Shown: in pieces, positions 4,996 through 5,727 of the stretch | Position numbering within the stretch: position 1 is the first letter of the stretch | How the letters are laid out: the number at the start of each line of letters is the position of its first letter | Assembly: GCA_030643285.1 (NCBI GenBank) | Contig: DAOWMC010000085.1 | Coordinates: forward strand, 1-5,727 | Direction: 5' to 3' | Length of the DNA stretch: 5,727 nt | DNA from: Methanobacteriota archaeon | GTDB taxonomy: Archaea > Halobacteriota > Syntropharchaeia > DAOWMC01 | Translations under genes and position numbers: made by a program | The notes under the pieces: model-generated | The model's database searches: none | The model's input: only the letters and a program-made list of their open reading frames with translations | What the model was told of the DNA's origin: nothing

Positions 4996-5727
4996 TTCGT
5001 GTCACCTATAACACTTGATTTTTTAATCCTTTCAATAAGCATCCCGCTGTCAAAGGTCTTTTTTTCTATAAGGTCAAAGACCTCCCTGTAAAACTCCCTT
5101 ATTTTGGGAACCTCCGACTCCAACTGTTTCAATGCATCTTCCACGGATACATATTTAAGATCCTCTTTACTCAGGTATGCACCACCTCCTTTCAGATTTT
5201 CTACCCGGAGGATGTTTCTACTTTTACCGTCGTAAAAACCTGAATAATACTTTTTTTGAATACCTGAAAAACCTACATCTATCCGCTCATCGCCTTCTTT
5301 TAGTGTTCCTTTAAGATAAACCCGAACTATGGTACGCTCGGGCTCTGAAATATCTGATAATAACTCGGAGAGCTTTATCAAACGCTCACTTACAAGGCTT
5401 GCCCGCACATCCGTAAAATTCAACCTGGCAGTTGCTATTTTTATACCCATGTCAACGGGCAAAAAATTCAGATGTCTTTTTTCTGTGTCCAGGATATAAA
5501 AGCCAAACTTACACCCCACCTCTTTTATCTCTGGCTTTTCATCATGGCTGTCCCAAAAAATCTCTATATCACTACCTTCGTACCCTGGCCGCCATGGAAG
5601 TGTCGAGGAAAGGCACCAGACATTAGGAAATATTTTTTTATAAACATGCTGGTGACCGTTAAATACCATGTCAAACCTTTTGGATATCCCTTCCATGACA
5701 TCTCTTTTTATGTTTTCGGCACCCACA
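4992..5727 (-). CDS. Mre11/SbcD-like nuclease (5' part outside window)
   Basis: The C-terminal 244-245 residues of a metallophosphoesterase are present; the frame is open to the window edge. The GTG at 5724-5726 is probably an internal Val, because about 200 residues with the D-x-H, GD and GNH motifs should precede it. Near the edge, FNGHQH carries the last metal-ligand motif GHxH of the Mre11/SbcD family, followed by the usual strand and Ser-Ser turn. Family members normally continue with a short G-S-x-x-R type stretch; here it reads LSSTLPWRPGYEG. The rest (about 80-170 of this fragment) fits the SbcD capping domain, with a VRVYLKG strand. The last 50 residues are predicted helical, where Mre11 usually binds the base of the Rad50 coils. 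The predicted activity is Mn-dependent exo/endonuclease on DNA ends. The downstream overlapping gene is its Rad50-like partner. The call rests on the GHxH motif, the fold order and the partner. Confidence 0.8.
   Translation of the reverse strand, partial: VGAENIKRDVMEGISKRFDMVFNGHQHVYKKIFPNVWCLSSTLPWRPGYEGSDIEIFWDSHDEKPEIKEVGCKFGFYILDTEKRHLNFLPVDMGIKIATARLNFTDVRASLVSERLIKLSELLSDISEPERTIVRVYLKGTLKEGDERIDVGFSGIQKKYYSGFYDGKSRNILRVENLKGGGAYLSKEDLKYVSVEDALKQLESEVPKIREFYREVFDLIEKKTFDSGMLIERIKKSSVIGDTK

Overview
The window looks archaeal, most likely from a euryarchaeon linked to methane metabolism. Three things suggest this. Archaeal TATA-type promoters lie 20-30 bases before the expected transcript starts. 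One gene (MBL-fold) has no room for a ribosome binding site and appears leaderless. A small Cys-rich protein has the two-times-four cysteine layout described for 'methanogenesis marker domain 9', a family reported from methanogens. The lineage was not confirmed by any search. Strong GGAGGT or GGTGA sites precede the other genes. The DNA is AT-rich, with one GC-rich non-coding island. No tRNA, rRNA, CRISPR array or insertion sequence is evident.

Left part (1-1656): a minus-strand pair, a Cys-rich marker-9-like protein (484-921) followed after 10 bases by an alanine dehydrogenase / ornithine cyclodeaminase family enzyme cut by the window edge (1-473). A 117-base divergent region separates this pair from a plus-strand metallo-beta-lactamase-fold hydrolase (1039-1656).

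Middle (1657-3141): the hydrolase gene converges on a tiny 2[4Fe-4S] ferredoxin gene (1817-1990, minus). Between them lie oligo-T terminators for each strand and a GC-rich potentially structured element (about 1706-1789). Further right is a Met-rich SCP2-domain protein (2150-2815, minus) with its own promoter and hairpin terminator. About 325 non-coding bases follow.

Right part (3142-5727): a minus-strand operon of an Mre11/SbcD-like nuclease (5' part outside the window) and an unusually short Rad50-like ATPase. They overlap by ATGA and so are probably translationally coupled. The ATPase has Walker A, Q-loop, signature and Walker B motifs but no CxxC zinc hook. A small, apparently beta-rich segment sits where the hook should be, and the switch histidine is missing. 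This pair is the most unusual system here: a divergent, hook-less Mre11-Rad50-like complex.
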